DNA of 64,000 nt, from the NCBI RefSeq assembly GCF_014805685.1, contig NC_060907.1, positions 6,120,992 to 6,184,991 on the forward strand, read 5' to 3'. This stretch comes from Silurus meridionalis. Taxonomy: Eukaryota; Chordata; Actinopteri; Siluriformes; Siluridae. Below, in pieces: positions 49,190 to 61,316 of this stretch. The notes beneath the pieces were generated by a model that ran no database searches, was not told the DNA's origin, and saw only the letters and a program-made list of their open reading frames with translations. The position numbers and the translations under genes were made by a program. Each line of letters opens with the position of its first letter. Position 1 is the stretch's first letter.

Positions 49190-49910
49190 AAAAGGTTTAC
49201 GATTTAAAAATGGTTAGGCTTTTGGGACTATGGTTGGGAATTTGGTACATTGGTAAACAGTTTGGTGTAGAATGTTTGGGAATATTTTCAGAGTGGTGGA
49301 GTTTCTGGGAGAACAGTTGGAAATATAGGGCACTGGTATGTAGTTTGGCTTAAGGTGTTTAGAAACGTTTTTCAGAGGGTTCCAATGAATGGAAATTTGG
49401 TATAGTTTGGAAATTTGAGACATTGGTGGGTAGTTTGGGGTAGAATGGATTTCTTTTTAAAATGGTTAGGAGTTTTTTTCGGACAGTGGTTGGGCATTTG
49501 GTAAATATTTTGGGGGTTGAATGTTTGGAGAAATTTAGTTTGAGTGGCAGAGTTTTTGGTTCAGTAGTTGAAAATGTGGTATAATATAGAATTTGACACA
49601 TTGGTGGGCAGTTTTGGGTAAAATATTTGATAATTTTTGTCAAGGGGGCAATGGTTGGGAATGTGGTACATTGGTGGGCAGTTTGGGGTTTTCTTATTTA
49701 GACATAGGTTTTGGGACAATAGTTGAGAATTTGGGGCATTGGTAGGGATTTAGGGGTAGAATGTTAATAGTAAAGACATTTCTGACATGGGGGGGGGGTG
49801 CAGTTTGGGTTAGAGTGTTAAGGAATTTTTGTCAGTGTAGTTGGGTTTTTGGGTCACTAGTTGGTTGGCTAGTTTGGGAGAGTATGGCTGGTAAATAGCA
49901 ACAAAATGAT
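49190..49910. repeat. Degenerate minisatellite upstream of the bestrophin pseudo-exons
   Basis: Irregular repetition of ttgggaatttggtacattgg and agtttggggtagaatgttt units. The same family fills best2 intron 1 at about 51400-52030, so the tract was copied along with exons 2-3. Confidence 0.75.
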
Positions 49911-49960
49911 ACAGAACAGTTGTGGATTAGTACATTTTTCTCAAACAGTATCTTTCTAAG

Positions 49961-50210
49961 ATTCTTTCCTGAAGATGAGCAGAAGAAACACTTTAAAAAG
50001 CTTTCAGTTTACTGCAAAAATTACAGCAGTTTCATTCCAATGTCTTTTGTTTTCAAAAGGTACTGATCTATTTACAATGTGGATATTTTCTTACAGCTAC
50101 CTAGAGGCCATGGTAGACTTAGTCTACATATCCTTATTGTAAATGCCTCCAGGTTTGTATGTGACTGTGATTGGGACCCACTGGTAGAGTCAGTACACGT
50201 CAGATCCTTT
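49961..50210 (+). pseudogene. Partial bestrophin duplicate (exons 2-3), decayed
   Basis: The segment 49926-50210 aligns base by base with best2 at 52085-52380: the end of intron 1, exon 2, the short intron 2 and the first part of exon 3. The exon 2 copy (49961-50055) still reads through without a stop, including EDEQKKHFKKLSVYC. Its donor is shifted by 4 nt, which would break the frame. The exon 3 copy (from 50153) reads LYVTVIGTHW and then TAG, where best2 has a second Trp, and similarity ends near 50210. No exon 1 copy or later exons were found. This is a dead partial tandem copy, not an alternative first part of best2. Confidence 0.8.
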
Positions 50211-50223
50211 TAAGATCTAATGG

Positions 50224-50273
50224 ATTTCTAGCAGGGTTTTAAATGAGGATTCATTTAAAACCCTGCTAGAAAT
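50224..50273. repeat. Perfect 23-bp inverted repeat with 4-nt loop
   Basis: Arms 50224-50246 (atttctagcagggttttaaa...) and 50251-50273 are exact reverse complements around ggat. It lies about 15 bp after the end of the bestrophin pseudo-exon similarity. Confidence 0.9.
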
Positions 50274-50947
50274 CAAAGATAATTATAGACTGAAAGCTTT
50301 ATGAACAATGTCATATTCATGGCTCAATGTGTAAATCTGTATAAACAGTTGTACAAGTTGTCCGTCTCTTATGCTCTCTACACACGAGTGCTTCTTGTTT
50401 ACCGCTCCATCGCTCGCAATCCATCAGCCCTCTGACAGGAAATGAACAATTCCTTAAAGAAAGTAGTTTCTTTCATTCAATTTATTTGAATCAGACCTAC
50501 TCATCCTTCATGTAGTTTAATCATACTTTAAATGTTTTATTTGTATTTCTCTAAAGCACTTTCATTTATTACAAATGATTATTTCTGACTCGTAAACATC
50601 TCGATGAAGAGAACGAATCAGCACTCTGAGCAGCAGGAATCCACGTTAATGAGCTCTCTCCTCAGATTTGTTCCAAATTCCTGAATAGACTGAGTTTTGA
50701 AAGCCAGTCAGAAGTGTTGTCTTTGCTTAGGTCAAGATCGTAGAATTAAATATAATATAAAATAAGGAAGACAGACTATATACCTAATGGATTTTTTTTA
50801 TACTGATCTCAGACACTGAGGTTAACGGTTTCTGCAGTTTATCTCATAGGGGAACCTTTGTACCTGCATGTAGAACCCTATAGAACATCGTTTGCATTAC
50901 AGACAGGGTTACAAACAGAACTCCAGAAGGAAGCTGTGATCCCTGAG

Positions 50948-53900
50948 ATGACCGTCACGTATACTGCACGTGTGGCGAACGCTCGCTTCTGCGGCTTCTC
51001 CAAGCTGCTCCTGGCCTGGAAGGGGAGCATCTATAAAGTTCTCTACAAAGAGTTTCTGGCTTTTTTTGCCATGTATAGCGCCATCAGTATCACATACAGG
51101 TGAGTTATCTACAGAACGTTACCTACAGGGACGACCGTGATGATCTGTTTGTGGAGTCATCAATCCGACCGTAAAATCCTCAGAGCTATTGGCTGGATGA
51201 AACTGAAAAGTGAGACAGTATGTTGGAACTGTTTAAATTCTTACATTTTCTTAATAATGGCAAGTGTTCATTTTATTCAAAAACAAAAGAATTTAATAAA
51301 CAAAATGTTTAATTGGAGCAGGACTTTTTTTTTTTTTACAAGACTGATTCAAACCTTTGGTAATAACATGTTTGGAGGTTAAGGATGTGTTTGAGAATTC
51401 AGTGTTACATTTTTTTGCTATGTGTTTAAGAATTTTGGACACATTAGATAAGATCATGGATGGAACTTAGGATAACACAGTTGAGACTATGGTATAGAAT
51501 GTTGGGAATTACGAACATTGCTGGGAAGTTTCGAGTAGAATGTCAGCAATTTGGGATAGCATGCTTGGGATTTTTTGTTAGAGTTATTTGGGTTTCTGGG
51601 ACAGTGGTTGGGAATTTGGGATAGTAGTTGGAATTTGAGATGAAGTGGTGAGAAATTGTTATAGTAGTTGTGAATTTGGGATGGATAACTGAAAATTTGG
51701 GATAGAATGCTGGGAATGTATAGTAGTTGGGCATTTGGGATAGAGAGTTAAGAATCTTTATAGTAGATGGGACTTTGTGATATAGTGTTGAATTTGGTAT
51801 AGTATTTGGACATTTTGGATAGTTTTGGGAATTTGGGATAGCTGGGTGGAATTTTGGGATGTAGTGTTGAGATTTGGTATAGTAGTTGGGAATTTGGGAT
51901 TGTGTTGAGAATTTGCAATAGACCGTTGGGAATTTCGGATTGAATGTTGGGAATTTGGGTAGAATGTTAGGAAATTGTTAAAGTATTTCTGAATTTGGTA
52001 TAGTGGTTGGGAATTTGGGGTGGAATGGGTGCCAAAACAACATTGTTGGCACTGGAAAAGTGATAGTACAGTTGCAGTTGTGGACTAGTTTACCTATTTT
52101 ACTCATAAGTAGTGTCTTTCTCAGGTTCATTCTTGAAGACGAGCAGAAGAGACACTTCGAAAAGCTCTCAATTTACTGCAACCATTATGCCAGCCTCATC
52201 CCGATGTCTTTCGTCTTGGGTATCAGGACTGATTTATTTATCATGTTGATATATTCTTATAGCTACCTACTGGCTATGGTGAAATTTGTATCTCTACATA
52301 TCTATGTTGTAAATTCCTCCAGGGTTCTACGTGACCGTGATAGTGAATCGCTGGTGGAGTCAGTACACGTCGATCCCGCTGCCGGACCGGGTAATGTGCG
52401 TGCTCTCGGGCGGGGTACAGGGCGTGGACGAGCAGGGAAGGCTGCTGCGCCGCACTCTCATGCGCTACACCAGTCTGTCTGCTCTGCTCATCCTACGCTC
52501 TGTCAGCACAGCCGTTTTCAAGCGCTTTCCCACCATCGACCACGTGGTGGAGGCGGGTAAGTCTGAAATCTGTAGATGAAAGATGATAGGAAGATTAAAG
52601 CAGGACTAAACTCATGTCTTACCCAGGATTGAGTCTTATAATGAAAGCCTTATAATTGCATTTAGATGGTTTCAGGTAGTCTTTTATTAATATTTTTTGT
52701 TCGTTGTACCTATATAATACCAATAATAATGTTCTAAGGTGCAAAAAAATTAAATCAGCAGTTGTTTTCCATATGCATCACCCATTGGTTACGTCCTTAA
52801 TATTATGTAAGTGAGGCCTGGTTGTTGACTGGAATGTTTTAGTGTTAAGGCTGAGAAAAAACGATATTCTCCTGATATTTGAGTTTGTAATCTCTCTTTC
52901 TCTCATTCTCTGTAGGATTTATGACACGAGAGGAGAGAAAGAAATTCGAGAGTCTGCGCTCTCCCTATAATAAATACTGGATCCCGTGTGTGTGGTTCGC
53001 TAACCTGGCTGCCATGGCTCAATGTGAAGGTCGAATCAAAGACAATAACACTTATAAACTGTTGATGGAGGTAATCTTTTCAGTCGCTGGCTCTAACGCT
53101 ATAATCACTCATAGTTCAACACACGTCTGTACACTTACTGTATTTGGCCTCAGAGGTATAAAAATGTTTCCTTCTTTATAGTACATTTATAGGTGGTTTT
53201 TTTTCACCAGGAGAAGATAATAAAATAAAATAAAAAATAATTATCAACACATCTCTGTTATAAGTCAGGACACTGTTAGGTTTCTGTGTGTAGAATATTA
53301 TTCCTTTGTGTTTTGCTGCTGGGGAGTGGAACAATGAGAAATGGGAAAACCATTTACATCTTTGGTACAGATATAAAACCGTACTGCCACAATTTACTGA
53401 TAACATTTAAACATTGGTGTGTCTACATTCATATAAGCAAATAAGCAACGCAATGGAGTGCGAAATCACAATAAATTCCAGTGCTGAACACAGGAACCCC
53501 CAAAACAGGCTGGAATTCTGGGCTCTTTTTGGTTTCTGGTAAGAGTTCAGAGAATCAGGAATGATGCTTCACAAGTGAAATGTTCATGTAGTAAAAAGTG
53601 ATTCTTTGAATGATTTCTAAACATTGAGTTCAGAGATCAGGCTGGTTTGATTTTCTTTAACTAAATTTCAAGTTGACTTCAGAAATAAACTTTTAACCTA
53701 GAACCCTTTCAGCAACCTCTGTGTACTTCTACTTTTAAAGTAGTTTTTAACATCTATAATTGTACTTTTATTTACATATGTTTTGTTTGAAGTATTGTAT
53801 TCAAACTTTAAATTGGGGGGGGGAAGAGATACGTCACATTTTCAAAAATAATCCCATAATAACACAGTAGATTTCTTTGTATTAGTTTTTTATTTGAAGG

Positions 53901-54690
53901 TGCATAACCCACATTAGGCACAAGTCATGGACTGTAGTAGGTTTTTTTTTATCACTCATTTTATTTATTTATTTATTTTTGTTGTTGTTGCACTTGAATT
54001 TGTAAAGGTGTACCTTCAATTAAAAACAACTAGTTTGAGATTTATATCTCCTTTTTTGACCAGTAACTTTATTTGTAATTAAGTAAAATTTCATTGTTTT
54101 ATTGTTTTCTTTTTCTTTTTTAGCAGTCCAGACAATAAAATCAATAAATCCCCTCAGGAATATTGTCGCTCTTCCCTCCTTCGGCTTCTCCCATTAGGGG
54201 TCGCCACAGCGGACCATCTGCATGTTTGATTTGGCACATGTTTTTACGCTGGATGCCCTTCCTAACGCAACCCTCCCCATTTATCCGGGCTTGGGACCGG
54301 CACTAAGGCTTGTGCAACCCTAATGGCTGGGTTTGGTTCCCTGACCGGGGATCGAACCCGGGCCGCAGTGGTGAGAGCACCGCATCCTAACCACTAGACC
54401 ACCAGGGCTCTTCTCTCCTTTTCGTTTGGTGAATCCATCATGGTGGGGCTGAGGGTAACACTATAATCTGGGAATCATTTATCAAGGTTTAAAATGAAGT
54501 CAAATTACAGATTGAACTTTACAGGATTGAAAACGTATGAAATGGAATTGTAATACAGTATGATGGTTGTTTATGTTGCCATGCCGGTTCTTTCTGATTT
54601 TATAGGAGCTGAATCAGTTCAGAGAGAAATGCAGCATGCTCTTCCACTACGACATGATCAGCGTGCCACTCGTTTACACACAGGTGAGAA

Positions 54691-54745
<55 letters not shown>

Positions 54746-57700
54746 TGTGTGAGTGATGGTAAGAAATAAAAAACAGTGGAAATATTCTAATATGATGTAT
54801 TAGTTTTGCTTGCACTGGTTCATGTACGTTTTATAATTAAATGAGTTCTGGCTGAAGTCTAGTTAATTAAACCTGCATTATTAATGTTAATTAAAGCAAT
54901 TAAAGACGTCAAAATTAAAAATAAATTGAGGTAATTAATCCCAGAACAGGCCAAAGCATGTACCACGATAAACAATCGTTTTTAAAAGCAGAAGCACATA
55001 TTAATATACAGTTGACGACTTAATGCCAAGATTAAAGCACTTAAAAGTTTATTTGAACCTCGTATGTTGAGATGGAATGGATGGAACTGTCCTGTTTTGC
55101 CTTGTTTTGTTTGTTTGTGTTTTTCATAAATAAATAAATTCCCTACATTTCAGGTGGTGACATTAGCAGTGTACAGCTTCTTCCTGGTGTGTCTAGTCGG
55201 CCGCCAGTTCCTGGACCCGAGGCAGGGCTACCCAGGTCATGACCTCGACCTGTACGTCCCCATCTTCACCCTGCTCCAGTTCTTCTTCTATGCTGGCTGG
55301 CTCAAGGTCAGGAAAAGGGCAGTTATGCAGAAAAACAAAACTTATGCCAGCTGGTTCATATTTATTATACTATCTTCTTCTTCTTCTTTCGTCTCCTCCC
55401 ATTAGGGGTCGCCACAGCGGATCATGCGTCTCCATTCCCCCTGTCCTCTACATCTGCCTCTTTCACACCAACAACATGCATGTCTTCCCTCACCACATCC
55501 ATGAACCTCCTCCTTGGCCTTCCTCTTTTCCTCCTTCCTGGTGGCTCCATCCTCAGCATTCTTCTACCAATATAACTCATGTCCCTCCTCTGCACATGTC
55601 CAAACCATCTCAATCTCACCTCCCTCACCTTGTCACCAAAACGTCCTACATGCGCTGACCCTCTAATAAACTCATTTCTAATTCGTCCATCGTCATCACT
55701 CCCAATGAAAACCTTAACATCTTCAGCTCTGTTACCTCCAGCTCCACCTCCTGTCTTTTACTTAATGCCACTGTCTCTAATCCATACAACATCGCAGGTC
55801 TCACCACAGTCCTATAAACTTTCCCTTTTATTCTTGCATCCCTTCTATCACAAATCACTCCTGTCACTCTTCTCCACCCACTCCACCCTGCCTGCACTCT
55901 TTTCTTCACTTCTCTAACACACTCTCCATTAATTTGCACTGTTGACCCCAGGTACCTGAACTCCTCCACCTTCTCCACCTCTTCTCCCTGTAACCGCACC
56001 GCTCCACTGCCCCCCCCATTCACACACATGTACTCTGTCTTACTCCTACTGACTTTCATTCCCCTTCTCTCCAGAGCATATCTCCACCTCTCCAGTCCCT
56101 TTTCAACCTGCTCACTACGATCACCACAAATCACAATATCATCTGCAAACATCATAGTCCAGGGAGACTCCTGTCTGACCTCGTCCGTCAACCTGTCTCG
56201 CACCACTGCAAACAGGAAAGTGCTCAGGGCCGATCCTTGATGTAGTCCAACCTTCACCCTGAACCAGTCTGTCTTTCCTACTGCACACTTCACTGCTGTC
56301 ACATACTATAACACTGTTAAATGCTCGACTCTGATTGGTCAGAATTTTGTGAATCACAGGTTCACTACAAAACCACCATCTTATATAAATTCACTTGTTG
56401 TAATCTATCATTTCTAGAGTAACAGCTCACACAGAGGTTTTGTATTGCTTTTGTACATAGTTTTTAGTTGTAAATTGTCGGGGGAAAAAAAGATGAAAAA
56501 AAAAAGGATTTATGTAGTCAAAATAGTAAACTGTCAGTAATTGAGGTAAAGCTGGAGATGCAAAAATGAGGTTTTACAACATTAAAACGTAACAATAAAC
56601 ATTATAAAGTTTGATGTATCGTATTTAATAGCTATAACTGTTAGCTATTAAACCACTGTGGTATAATAGTAATGAAGAACTGCTATTGTGGAAAATAATG
56701 AACATCAGGGGGTAAAAGTGGCTTCATTTAGCTTTGTTGGGCCACATCACATCATTCATTTGTTGATTATTTTTCCTGTAACAGCACATCCTCAAATCTT
56801 TTTATACCTTACTTTCTGTCTCTGGAAATAAAAAAGCCTAAACTTGTCTAAAAACAGAAATGAAAGCTACAATTATTTTCCGGTTTTGAATGATCGCTCT
56901 GAATGAGTAAGTGAACTAATATGATGAAGTTATATGAAATAAATTTTTTATCTCTGCAGTACAGGTTGGTAAACGTGTTTAAACCACTTAGGCTCCAGTT
57001 TTGCTGCATATTATATTATTATATGTCCAAATATCATTCCTTATGCAAAATCTGTCATCCCGCATTTAAAATCTGTTTGTGATGAGACTGGAACATATCT
57101 GTTTGATAATGCAGGTGGCAGAACAGCTGATCAACCCGTTTGGTGAGGATGATGATGATTTTGAAACCAATTGGCTTATAGACAGGAACTTCCAGGTGTG
57201 TCTACTTTAATCCTTCTATCCATCTATTTATCTCCATCAATTCCTACTTATATCTATTCATATTTATCTGTCAGTCTGTCTGTCCGTCTTTCCTTCAGTC
57301 CATCTGTCCATTAGCTAATTTTTTTGTTGTTGTTTATTTACTTTTTACTTCTTTCATTCATTATCACTCTGCCAGTTCTGTTTCTCTGTAAATGTCTCAC
57401 AGGAATAGCGCTTGATGAATATTTAATATAATACATAGAATTTATTTCATTATAACTGGTTCTCATTCATTAGTGTATATAATGAAGACACACTGTACAG
57501 TATACAAGGTGTAGATGTGAAATATCTATTTATCTCATACACACTATTAAATGTGTCCTAATTGCCACATTCCAGGTCTCAATGATGGCAGTAGATGAAA
57601 TGTATTGCGATTTGCCCAAAATGGAGCAGGATCGCTACTGGAACGACTCGAACCCACGACCCCCCTACACCGCCGCCACGCTGTTCGTCCTCCGCAAACC

Positions 57701-59266
57701 CTCCTTCCAGGGCTCCACGTTTGACATGGCGTAGGTCTCTCACCACAACGCTATCATTAGATTACACTGTTTTATAAACAACAACTTCTTCTTTATGCTG
57801 CTCCCATTAGGGGTCGGCACAGTGGACCCTCATCTGCACATGTCCAAATCATCTCAATCGCGTCTCCATGCGCTGTCCCTCCAATAAACTCATTTCTAAT
57901 CCTGTCCATCCTCGTCACTCCCAACGAAAAACCTAACATCTTCAGCTCTGCTACCTCCAGCTCCACCTCCTGTCTTTTACTTAATGTCCCTGTCTAAACC
58001 ATACAACATCGCAGGTCTCACAAATCACTCCTGCCACTCTTCTCCACCCACTCCACCCTGCCTGCACTCTTTTCTTCACTTCTCTAACACACTCTCCATT
58101 ACATTGCACTGTTGACCCCAGGTACCTGAACTCCTCCACCTTCTTCACCTCTTCTTCCTCCAACCACACCACTCCACTGCCCTCCCTCTCATTCACACAC
58201 ATGTACTCTGTCTTACTCCTACTGACTTTCATTCCCCTTCTCTCCAGCATGTACCTCCAGCTTGCCAGGCTCTTCTCAACCTGCTCCCTACTCTCACCAC
58301 AAATCACAATATCATCTGCAAACATCATAGTCCACAGAGACTCCTGTCTGACTTAGTCCGTCAGCCTGTCCGTCACCAATGCAAACAGGAAAGGGCTCAG
58401 AGCCGATCCTTGATCCAGTCCAACCTCCACCTTAAACCAGTCTGTCGTTCCTACTGCTTTAATAAAAATAATGTCAGTTACTGACTTTTTACTCCATTAT
58501 ATGGTGATCGATGCAAAGTAATTGACTTCTGTCTGACAAAAAATAATTAAGAGGAGACATAGATGATTAATCCCAACAGCAGGAGGCAGTAGTGTATGAA
58601 CATTCTGCATAAGAAACTCCATGAGTTTCACTGAGCAATTCCTTATTTAGGAATTAGGAAACTAGTTTGCTACACTTATTTCAAGTGATGGTTGACATTC
58701 CTACAATACACTCTGCACAATCAATTACGTGTTTTGTCTTAGCGAGCTTAGTTACAATTAGTACAACAGCGGAAGCCATTTTTGCTCTTACTGATAACTG
58801 TGTATAGATGCCATATGACATATTACACTGTTTCCATAAAGTATTTGTGCATAGTGTCTATATACATTAACCATTTTTTCCAACATTTAGAATTCCTAAG
58901 GAAGAGATGCACTTCCACCCTCTGAAAGAAATCGCTGAGAATCTGGAAGAATCTGCAACACGCAATCAAAACCTTGCTCTGTTCAACCGGGTCCTAAACT
59001 CCGCCCCTTCTCCCACTAGCATTGTGGAAGGAGCCTTCTGCAGAACCTCTGCTCAGCTGCAGCGATTGACGAGTTCAGGCAGTCCTGACTCCTCCTACTC
59101 TGAAGGGGAGGAGGGAGAGGGGAAAAGGTACACTGGGCAGAACAAGGGTACGGGTGGATCACTACCCTCAGGTTTAGCAACCGACACCCAGAGCAACACC
59201 TGTAGCTGCAGAGGAACCTCCAACACACACGCTCCTCTCTTAGCACAGGGCTTCAACTCAAACTAA
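50948..59266 (+). CDS. best2: Bestrophin-2, calcium-activated chloride channel
   Basis: Nine coding exons: 50948-51099, 52125-52219, 52323-52556, 52916-53070, 54606-54683, 55154-55306, 57115-57195, 57576-57730 and 58891-59266; 492 codons (human BEST2 509). Frame is kept at every join. The protein is a pentameric plasma-membrane anion channel. Visible hallmarks are the start [17 protein letters not shown], the pore neck residues I76, F80 and F84 (IPMSFVLGF), [38 protein letters not shown], and the calcium clasp [12 protein letters not shown], whose acidic run falls exactly at residues 300-304. Family identity is certain. BEST2 over BEST1/3/4 rests on similarity of the core and on adjacency to get3, as in human. 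The reading frame stays open upstream to 50858, but the conserved start is at 50948. Introns carry antisense RTE and SINE fragments. The C-terminal 110 residues are Ser-rich and divergent. Confidence 0.95.
51400..52030. repeat. best2: Degenerate minisatellite in best2 intron 1
   Basis: Units such as gggaatttgggatagaatgt and gtatagtagttgggaatttg are repeated with drift. It corresponds to the tract at 49190-49910 and ends about 100 bp before exon 2. Confidence 0.75.
54168..54410 (-). mobile_element. tRNA-Glu-headed SINE with RTE-like body
   Basis: On the minus strand, 54410-54337 is a near-perfect tRNA-Glu: ctggtggtctagtggttagg (box A), a CTC anticodon, and gggttcgatccccggtcagg (box B). The next 110 bases (ccattagggttgcacaagcc to aatcaaacatgcag) match the leader of the LINE at 23940-24060. 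The last 40 (cgctgtggcgacccctaatg) match the LINE 3' tail. It lies in best2 intron 4, antisense. Confidence 0.82.
54690..54743. repeat. best2: (GT)n microsatellite after best2 exon 5
   Basis: GT run starting 8 nt after the donor at 54684. Confidence 0.95.
55374..56302 (-). mobile_element. 5'-truncated RTE-like LINE in best2 intron 6
   Basis: The minus strand begins within the RT ([20 protein letters not shown]), keeps [12 protein letters not shown], and runs through the C-terminal [19 protein letters not shown] region to the tail ccgctgtggcgacccctaatggg and (GAA)n at 55374. The frame is open for over 200 codons, so it is a fairly young copy. It is antisense to best2. Confidence 0.8.
57785..58465 (-). 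mobile_element. Truncated RTE-like LINE in best2 intron 8
   Basis: The minus strand carries [20 protein letters not shown] and [20 protein letters not shown], then a degraded C-terminal part with internal deletions and the tail at 57785. It is antisense to best2 and an independent copy from the one in intron 6. Confidence 0.75.
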
Positions 59267-59765
59267 GAGAAAAGGATGCAAGGAAGAGGAGAACAAGAAA
59301 GAATTGTCCATTATAAAGATACAGACGCCTTTAACACGAGTGCTGATGCAGAAAACTTATCCAGAGCTCCGAGCTTCAAACAGCACCAAACGCTCAACAC
59401 CAGACTTCTTCTCATTCCAGACATTCAGAGACCAGGCAAAAGTCATGACACCACAGTCGACAAATGTAAATGTTACAACGCTCTTGAGAGTTTTTACATT
59501 CCCTGAAGCACCACAACGGACTTTTGAGAAATGCAGACAGCAGTAACACAGAATAAGCATGGGCTCAGATGTCTGTTTGTCCGACAAGGCTGAGGGATCA
59601 CCGTGCAACCTTTTACCTTTCTCCTTCACTTAAAATGGACAGTGTAGCTTTGGTACAGATGTTTTTTTTTTCCTGATCAAATATATAAAATTCATTTGAT
59701 ATCAAATCACTAACAATCTATTAATAATTTCAGTTATAGCGGAGTATTAATTAAATAGTTAATAG

Positions 59766-59769
<4 letters not shown>

Positions 59770-59840
<71 letters not shown>
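59770..59840. repeat. (TA)n microsatellite downstream of best2
   Basis: About 34 TA units. The best2 3' UTR probably ends before this tract; from 59850 to 60600 nothing else is supported. Confidence 0.9.
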
Positions 59841-59844
<4 letters not shown>

Positions 59845-60610
59845 ATATAATATAAAATAAAATATTACATCTGTATGCAAATCCACTCAATACCCTGTGT
59901 CTTTTTATATTAAGTAATAAATTGCTGATTTCACAAAAAAAATGTATCCCATTATTTTTTTCAAATAGAACATCATATCATCTCCATGTTTTCTTCCTGA
60001 ACTAATCAATCCAATGTTTTATAAACCTACCCTTTTTAAAAACATCATCCTTCTTCACCTGGTAAACTGGAGTTTCATCATAGACTGTATTTGCATATTG
60101 AAACACGATTTGCTGTAACATTTTATGAAGCAATAACACCAGCCTGTAGCTTCCAATTCTATTAAGAGTCAATGCAGAAAACTGTTTCAGTATAATGCTG
60201 ATGCCAAAAATCTGGTTCAGCCTTGATTTTTTTAAAGAAGAGAAACACATATTTTACCATCTTTTATTAATATAATGCTTACTCATCATGACTTTCAGTT
60301 ATTCAATGGAATATTGGTATTTCTAGGCATTTAAGCAAATAATCCATAGTAAAAAAAAAAAATAGCCAGTACTAAAATAATAACTGTGCAGTAATGTTAT
60401 ACAGAATGCAGCCATCGGTGGCATTAATAGAAAAATAAGCATAGAAAAGCAAAAAAGCTACCATAACCAAACGTAACACTATGTGTATATATAAAATATA
60501 AACCCTAAAATATATTGGCCTTGTTTGTTTATTTGCATACAGCAGGGGTTTACAAAGTTAAAAATAACTACTAAATGGGAAAAATGTTCCTGTGTGGTAC
60601 AGAATATACT

Positions 60611-61193
60611 GGGGTGTAACTGTACACAAAATTCACGGTTCGGTACGTACCTCGGTTTTTGTAAGTCACGGTTTGGTTTAATTTCGGTACAGTTAGGGGG
60701 AGAAGAAATACAAAACATAAAATTGCTTGTTGCTTTTTAATAATGTGTAGTATATTATTATTAACATTTGTAAACATCGACAAATAAAATGCCTGTTTGG
60801 TTAAATAATATAAAAAATAATATTTTATAAAAATGTAATCAAATAAATACTTTAACAAATGTCTTCATTCCTTGTATCTTTCATTCATTCACTTCTTCGA
60901 TATACAGATTTGTCAGAATTTATTCATTTTAAGAGAAATTTATGAAGCTGGACACAAAATGCTACAGAACACCTATTGCTAGCGTTAGCAATGACTCGTT
61001 TGACAATCATTTCAGTGACACTACTAACTCTAGTTTATTTTTTATACCCCTTGCATTGTTGTGTAAAAAAAAACTTGTGGTCTGTCGTTCAATACGTTCC
61101 TGAGGGAACTCAGATTTTGAGGATTGTACATGTGGACTGAACCGAAAGCCCAAATACATATAAAAAAAAGTACATGTGTACAGTTACACCCTT
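60611..61193 (+). mobile_element. Non-autonomous DNA transposon, hAT-like ends
   Basis: Inverted ends ggtgtaactgtacacaaaat and the near complement atgtgtacagttacaccctt. Flanks agaatatact (60601-60610) and agaacatact (61194-61203) look like a target duplication with one change, close to the 8 bp expected for hAT. No transposase is present. A partial relative lies at 22826-23200. Confidence 0.6.
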
Positions 61194-61316
61194 AGAACAT
61201 ACTGTATATAATTTTGTTTATATATTGCAGAACATATTATTATTATTATTATTATTATTATTTTTGATAATCTTATTTAATCCAAATTCCTGCTTATACC
61301 TCCAGGTTCCCAGGCT

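Noticed and set aside
49214..49643. Minus-strand frames rich in Pro, Asn, Thr and Lys
   Set aside because: They lie in the degenerate minisatellite and change with every unit; no start or splice context.
49190..49910. CRISPR-like regular repeats
   Set aside because: Units are degenerate and contiguous without unique spacers, and the DNA is eukaryotic.
50858..50947. In-frame N-terminal extension of best2
   Set aside because: Bestrophins start at the conserved MTVTYT; the extension has no similarity and overlaps the probable 5' UTR or acceptor region.
54337..54410. Apparent tRNA-Glu(CTC) gene on the minus strand
   Set aside because: It is fused directly to a LINE-derived body and tail and lies in an intron; several stem positions are mismatched. 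It is the head of a SINE rather than a tRNA gene.
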